Notes under the pieces: model-generated | What the model was told of the DNA's origin: nothing | The model's database searches: none | Seen by the model: only the letters and a program-made list of their open reading frames with translations | Translations under genes and position numbers: made by a program | Source: Cryptosporangium arvum DSM 44712 | GTDB lineage: Bacteria > Actinomycetota > Actinomycetes > Mycobacteriales > Cryptosporangiaceae | Assembly (NCBI RefSeq): GCF_000585375.1 | Contig: NZ_KK073874.1 | Span: forward strand, 8,715,913-8,779,912 | Direction of reading: 5' to 3' | DNA: 64,000 bases | In this document: in pieces, positions 60,239-64,000 of the stretch | How the letters are laid out: the number at the start of each line of letters is the position of its first letter | Numbering within the stretch: position 1 is the first letter of the stretch

Positions 60239-61876
60239 TCAGCGTGCCGCGTGCAGCGGGATCCCCACCTCCTGGTCGCTGGGGGCCCTGGCCGCGATCA
60301 CCGGAGCGGACGCGCTGGGCGGCCGGCGCTTCCCCGGACGCGCCAGCGAGTACGCGACCGCGAGCCCCGCCGTCACCGTGGACGCCATGACGAACAGCAG
60401 CACGGCCGGCGGCAGCGCGTACCAGTGGTAAATGGCCCGCACGCCGATGTCGAGAGCCGACACCCCCGACGCCGACCGCGGCGCCCAGAACAGTTCGAGC
60501 ACCGAGCGCAGGTAGAGCAACTGCAGGCCGACCGCGACGACGAGGACGGCGAGCGGCACGCACCAGCGCACCCGGTCACGCAGCCGGGCCGCCGCCGCGA
60601 CCGCCACCACGCCCAGGCCAACGAGCCCGCCGTACAGGTAGCGCCCCTGCATTCCGCTGTAGAGGTTGCGCTCGGTGACGAAGTTGGCCCACGTCCCGCT
60701 TGCGACGATTAGGAACAGGCCGACGACCGGCACCAGCAGCAGCAACGTCGTCGACCGCGCGAGCGTGCGCAGCGCCAGCGTGACCAGCACGGCCAGCACG
60801 ACGAGGGCGATCGCGAGCCAGGCCGCCTTCCACGACACGTCGTGCAGCCGGCGGCCCGACTGGTCCTGCATGAAGAACAGGGTGCCGACGCGCTCGACGA
60901 GGTTGTGCAGCCAGAGCGCCCCGCCGTCCGACCAACCGTAGCGGGCGACCACCTCGGTCGGCTCCGACGTCCGGCCGTCCGGCTGGATCGAGCCGTAGGT
61001 CAGCTTGTTGTGCGCCCACCACAGCGCTCCGGGAGCGCTGGTCACCCACGCGATCACCAGTGACGTCGACGCGGCCCGGCGGTCGTAGCGGCGGGCGGCG
61101 ACCAGGTACACCAACCCGATCCAGGCCGGTAGCAGCAGCGCGAAGCCCTTGGTGAGCAGGGCCAGCGTGGTGAGCACGCCGATCCAGAGCGCGGTGCGCC
61201 GGGACGTGTCCCCGGTCAGCACCCGCGCCACCAGCCAGGTCACCGCGGCCATCAGCACGACGAGCAGGTTGTCGTTGTTGATCGCCGACTCGTTGCGCGT
61301 CAGCTCCGGAATCGCGAGCGGGACGAGAGCGGCGGCGACCGGCAGCGGTCGCGGTAGTCGCAGCCGGCGCGCGGTCGCCCACAGCAGCAGCGGCAGCGCC
61401 GCGGTGAGCAGCGCGTTCCACCAGCGCAAGAGCAGGTAGACGCGGTCGAACGGGACGTCCTCCCAGCCCGGGATCGCGGACAGGAACGCGGCGCCGGTGA
61501 GGTAGTAGAGCGGCGGGTGCTGGATCAGCTGGTTGAACGACGGTCCGGTCTCGGCCCCACCCGCGTCCACATACGACGCCCGGTCGTCGCGTTCCGGCAC
61601 GGCCCGGTCGGGCAGGTGCATCCGCTCCGGCGCCCGGGTGGAGGTCGTGAAACCGCCGGCCCGGCTGCCCTTCGACACGTCCAGCTCACCCGGCCCCGGC
61701 CAGGGCCAGGCCTTTCCCTGCTCCACCATGACGATGAGGTCGGCGTGCTGCCGCTCGTCGGGCGCGCGGAAGTTGGGGAAGACGGCGGTCTGGCACAGCA
61801 CGATCGCCAGATGCAGGGCGACGATCCCCCACACGACCCGCGGCACGCCAGCAAACCGGTTGATAACGGAAAACAC
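60239..61876 (-). CDS. DUF2142-family polytopic membrane protein (GT-C-like)
   Basis: 545 residues from GTG 61876, about twelve helices. RAPDERQHADLI in the first outside loop and LIQHPPLYYLTGA are the family markers (PDE..H and HPPLYY) of DUF2142, thought to be lipid-linked sugar transferases of the GT-C superfamily. Asp and Glu in the first loop would be catalytic. With the acyltransferase downstream it probably modifies a surface polysaccharide or teichoic acid. Acceptor unknown. Confidence 0.84.
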   Translation of the reverse strand: MFSVINRFAGVPRVVWGIVALHLAIVLCQTAVFPNFRAPDERQHADLIVMVEQGKAWPWPGPGELDVSKGSRAGGFTTSTRAPERMHLPDRAVPERDDRASYVDAGGAETGPSFNQLIQHPPLYYLTGAAFLSAIPGWEDVPFDRVYLLLRWWNALLTAALPLLLWATARRLRLPRPLPVAAALVPLAIPELTRNESAINNDNLLVVLMAAVTWLVARVLTGDTSRRTALWIGVLTTLALLTKGFALLLPAWIGLVYLVAARRYDRRAASTSLVIAWVTSAPGALWWAHNKLTYGSIQPDGRTSEPTEVVARYGWSDGGALWLHNLVERVGTLFFMQDQSGRRLHDVSWKAAWLAIALVVLAVLVTLALRTLARSTTLLLLVPVVGLFLIVASGTWANFVTERNLYSGMQGRYLYGGLVGLGVVAVAAAARLRDRVRWCVPLAVLVVAVGLQLLYLRSVLELFWAPRSASGVSALDIGVRAIYHWYALPPAVLLFVMASTVTAGLAVAYSLARPGKRRPPSASAPVIAARAPSDQEVGIPLHAAR

Positions 61877-61935
61877 GGGCGGAACTTAACCCGAACACCG
61901 CCCGCGATTCCGGAGGCTTCGAGCGTGTCCGCCCG

Positions 61936-62637
61936 CTACCGCCCCAGCAGCGCGTCGGCGACGAGATCGGGCGCGGTGAGGAGCGCCTCGTGACCACCGG
62001 GTACGAGGACGGGCTCCACACCCGCCCGCGCCGCGAGTTCCGCACCCGGCGCGGCCAGCGCCCGGTCGTCGGCCGCCAGCACGTAACCGACCGGCACCCC
62101 CAGCCCGGGAACGTCGACGGACTCGAGCGCGTCGAGCATGTACCCACCGGGCTGCGGGACCAACTGCTCGAAGACCAGCCGCTGCAGCGCCTCGGGCTCG
62201 CCGGGCATCAGCGAGGCCTGGAACGACTCGAAGTCGACGCTGATCGTGCGGTCCGCGGCCGACTCGATCGACGTCCGCAGGAACGCACCGACCTCGGGGC
62301 CCATCGCGTCGGCCATCGACTCCCCGGCGCGGGGGATGAAAGCGCTGAAGAAGTCCAGCCGGGCCAGCCGCTTACGCAGCCGCTCGGCGGCGGCCACCAC
62401 CGGGATACCGCCCCAGCTGTGGCCGACCAGCACGACGTCGACCAGGTCCCTGCGCTCCACCTCGTCGACGAGGAAGTCGACCGCGTCCGCGAGCCGTAAC
62501 CGGCCGGAGTCCTCCCCCAGCGACAGGCCGGGCATCGTCAGCGCGGTGACGCCGTGACCCGCAGCTCGTACCCGGCGAGCCACCGGGTGCCAGGCCCAGC
62601 CACCGTGCCACGCACCGGGCACGAAGACGTACTGCAT
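61936..62637 (-). CDS. Alpha/beta hydrolase (esterase-like)
   Basis: 233 residues from ATG 62637 with GAGGAG six bases upstream; a longer reading is less likely. MQYVFVPGAWHGGWAWHPVARR is the oxyanion region, GHSWGG the nucleophile elbow (Ser), and VPGGHEALLTAP supplies the His. Same group as small plant-type methylesterases and EstC-like proteins. Divergent from a TetR gene across a palindrome. Confidence 0.86.
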   Translation of the reverse strand: MQYVFVPGAWHGGWAWHPVARRVRAAGHGVTALTMPGLSLGEDSGRLRLADAVDFLVDEVERRDLVDVVLVGHSWGGIPVVAAAERLRKRLARLDFFSAFIPRAGESMADAMGPEVGAFLRTSIESAADRTISVDFESFQASLMPGEPEALQRLVFEQLVPQPGGYMLDALESVDVPGLGVPVGYVLAADDRALAAPGAELAARAGVEPVLVPGGHEALLTAPDLVADALLGR

Positions 62638-62665
62638 GATCGGCTCCTCGATATAGGTAGGCATA

Positions 62666-62690
62666 TTCACCAGAGTCAGACTCTGATGAA
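62666..62690. promoter_or_regulatory. Palindromic TetR operator
   Basis: CAGAGTC-A-GACTCTG (62671-62685) is a perfect dyad, extending to 62666-62690 with one mismatched pair. Located between the hydrolase and tetR starts. Confidence 0.65.
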
Positions 62691-62710
62691 CTGACGCCTA
62701 AGGTACGCCC

Positions 62711-63334
62711 ATGGCCGCAGCTGCGAAGAAGCCCCTCCCGGGGCGGCGAGCCGAGTACGCCGCCGCCACCCGACTGGCCATCGAGGAGGCCGCCCGGGAC
62801 CTGTTCGTCGAGAACGGCTTCGAGAAGACCACCGTCGACGCGATCGCGCGGCGGGCACGCGTCGCGCCGGCGACCGTCTACGCGGTCACCGGCGGAAAAC
62901 AAGGGCTCCTGAAGACGCTCATCGAGTCGCGGATCACGGCGCCCGACGTCGCCGAGGACTACGCCCGGATCGAGTCCCAGCCCGACGCGGACTCCTTGCT
63001 CCGGTTCGTCGTCCGGGTCACCCGCGAGCGGTTCGAGCGCTCCTCGCCGCTGATGCGCGTGATCATCGCCACCGCACCGCACCACGCGAACGCGGCCGAA
63101 GCGCTGGCGATGGCCCACGCCTCACTGCGCGGCGCCCTCGAACTCGCGGCCCGGCGGCTGGCCGACCTCGGCGCGCTCCGCCCCGGGATCGACGTCGACG
63201 AAGCGACCGGGCGCCTGTGGTTCCACGTCTGCAACGCTTCGTACTTCACGTTGGTCGACGACAACGGCTGGCCGCTGGACAAGGCCGAGCGGTACCTCCA
63301 CGAGTCGCTGCGTGCCGCACTGCTCACGCGCTGA
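62711..63334 (+). CDS. TetR-family regulator of the divergent hydrolase
   Basis: 207 residues. LAIEEAARDLFVENGFEKTTVDAIARRARVAPATVYAVTGGKQGLLKTLIES is the TetR domain; the C-terminal part (LWFHVCNASYFTLVDDNGWPLDKAERYLHESL) is typical of its ligand domain. Likely represses itself and the hydrolase through the palindrome at 62666-62690. Its end overlaps the convergent small gene by 11 bases. Confidence 0.88.
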   Translation: MAAAAKKPLPGRRAEYAAATRLAIEEAARDLFVENGFEKTTVDAIARRARVAPATVYAVTGGKQGLLKTLIESRITAPDVAEDYARIESQPDADSLLRFVVRVTRERFERSSPLMRVIIATAPHHANAAEALAMAHASLRGALELAARRLADLGALRPGIDVDEATGRLWFHVCNASYFTLVDDNGWPLDKAERYLHESLRAALLTR

Positions 63335-63608
63335 GCTGATCCTCGACCTGCGGCCGGGTGGAGCCCCAGCGCCGCAGCAGCTCCGGCTTCGAGATCGACC
63401 ACTCCTTGACCTGGCCCCATTCGATGCGCACCGCGGGCCGGTCCTCGTCCAGGCACCGGTGGTACCTGGGCATCTGACGACCGAAGTCAGCCTCGAACTT
63501 GGCCCGCAGATCGTCCTCGCTGCGGCCGTACATCCGGATCGGATAAGTCGCCTCGTCGATCGTGAGACTGACGCCGAATTCGACCGGAGGGCGGGTGCCA
63601 GAAGCCAT
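63324..63608 (-). CDS. Small hypothetical protein
   Basis: 94 residues: PPVEFGVSLTIDEATYPIRMYGRSEDDLRAKFEADFG, then VRIEWGQVKEWSISKPELLRRWG. No membrane segment; a mixed alpha/beta soluble protein. No family recognised. It ends within the TetR gene, convergent with it. Upstream (63609-63751) is a gene-free stretch with a short CGAGT-GCT-ACTCG repeat at 63705-63717. Confidence 0.6.
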   Translation of the reverse strand: MASGTRPPVEFGVSLTIDEATYPIRMYGRSEDDLRAKFEADFGRQMPRYHRCLDEDRPAVRIEWGQVKEWSISKPELLRRWGSTRPQVEDQLSA

Positions 63609-63751
63609 GGAGGCAGGATACGTACACGCGTTCGAAAAAGTCGAGACTTCGGCCCGATTTCCGCCCCGTGTTCGCGACCCGTCTCGACCGTCGTCGTCGT
63701 GGCTCGAGTGCTACTCGTAGAGGACCGAGTTCCCGGACTGGAGCCGCGCCC

Positions 63752-64000
63752 ATGACGAACGCCGTTTCCCTCACCACGACGAACCTGCCCGCGATCGCGG
63801 CGTCCGGACGCGTCGACGTCCCGCAGTACGACCGGCAGGGTCTGACGGCAGGCATCGTGCACCTCGGGGTGGGCGCCTTCCACCGTGCGCACCAGGCGAT
63901 GGCCGTGGATCGGCTGCTCACCGCCGGGCTCGGCCGGGAGTTCGCGATCTGCGGGATCGGTGTCCTGCCGTCGGACCGGCGGATGGCCGACGTGCTGACC
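63752..64000 (+). CDS. Mannitol dehydrogenase/fructuronate reductase-family protein (start only)
   Basis: The first 83 residues from ATG 63752; the gene runs off the right edge. AGIVHLGVGAFHRAHQAMAVDRLL is the Rossmann-fold start typical of the family (UxuB, MtlD-type long-chain polyol dehydrogenases), which interconvert mannitol and fructose or mannonate and fructuronate with NAD. Which substrate cannot be told without the C-terminal domain. Confidence 0.82.
   Translation, partial: MTNAVSLTTTNLPAIAASGRVDVPQYDRQGLTAGIVHLGVGAFHRAHQAMAVDRLLTAGLGREFAICGIGVLPSDRRMADVLT

Overview
This window looks like chromosomal DNA from a very GC-rich, morphologically complex actinobacterium. The evidence is the third-position G/C bias, frequent GTG starts, many TetR/MocR/SARP/conservon-type regulators, DUF5709 and DUF4190 proteins, an LppX-like lipoprotein, and a SCO5388/SCO5389-like gene pair. 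Cryptosporangium or a neighbouring Frankiales/Micromonosporales genus would fit, but the genus cannot be settled from the sequence. I saw no rRNA, tRNA, CRISPR array, phage module or intact transposase. Coding density is high and no gene-free gap exceeds 300 bases.

Layout. 1-3.4 kb (- strand): a tightly coupled surface-polysaccharide operon of three family-2 glycosyltransferases and a polysaccharide deacetylase. 3.5-6.5 kb: a YccF protein, a TDT/SLAC1-type transporter divergent from a LysR regulator, and a small membrane protein. 6.5-14.5 kb: secreted and small proteins (lamin-tail protein, GH18-like lipid-anchored or membrane-anchored protein, LppX-like lipoprotein), the CooC-like ATPase with its SCO5389-like partner behind a Fur/Zur-like site, and a SARP-type regulator fused to membrane and helix-hairpin-helix parts. 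14.5-25.4 kb: a SigE-family sigma factor with a coupled membrane partner, an APC permease/TetR/CE7 esterase module, a GAF-PAS sensor, a duplicated GT-C-like membrane protein, and a small XRE-controlled operon. 25.4-34 kb: a Ser/Thr kinase, a Tat-exported flavoprotein, and a two-component system with TDT transporter divergent from an ABC exporter.

34-43.4 kb is the most distinctive part. A five-gene operon encodes a nitrate-sensor-type CvnA histidine-kinase-like protein, a roadblock protein (CvnB), a small GTPase (CvnD), a PotD-like solute-binding lipoprotein and a single-span membrane protein. The usual DUF742 (CvnC) gene is absent. Divergent from it is an orphan OmpR-type response regulator followed by a second single-span protein. 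A second, very similar solute-binding lipoprotein lies convergent to that. No permease or ABC ATPase for these binding proteins is present. Both flanking promoter regions carry TCATGA half-sites 11 bp apart. I propose a ligand-sensing conservon in which the binding proteins present a solute to CvnA.

43.4-64 kb is a run of small accessory modules, mostly transporter or enzyme plus a local regulator with a palindromic operator: MFS plus haloacetate dehalogenase, an SDR ending in a 170-bp palindromic element, MFS-TetR, HelR behind a rifamycin-associated element, threonine aldolase-VOC-TetR, MFS/TetR, aminotransferase/MocR, a DUF2142 membrane protein with an acyltransferase, hydrolase/TetR, and the start of a mannitol dehydrogenase-family gene.
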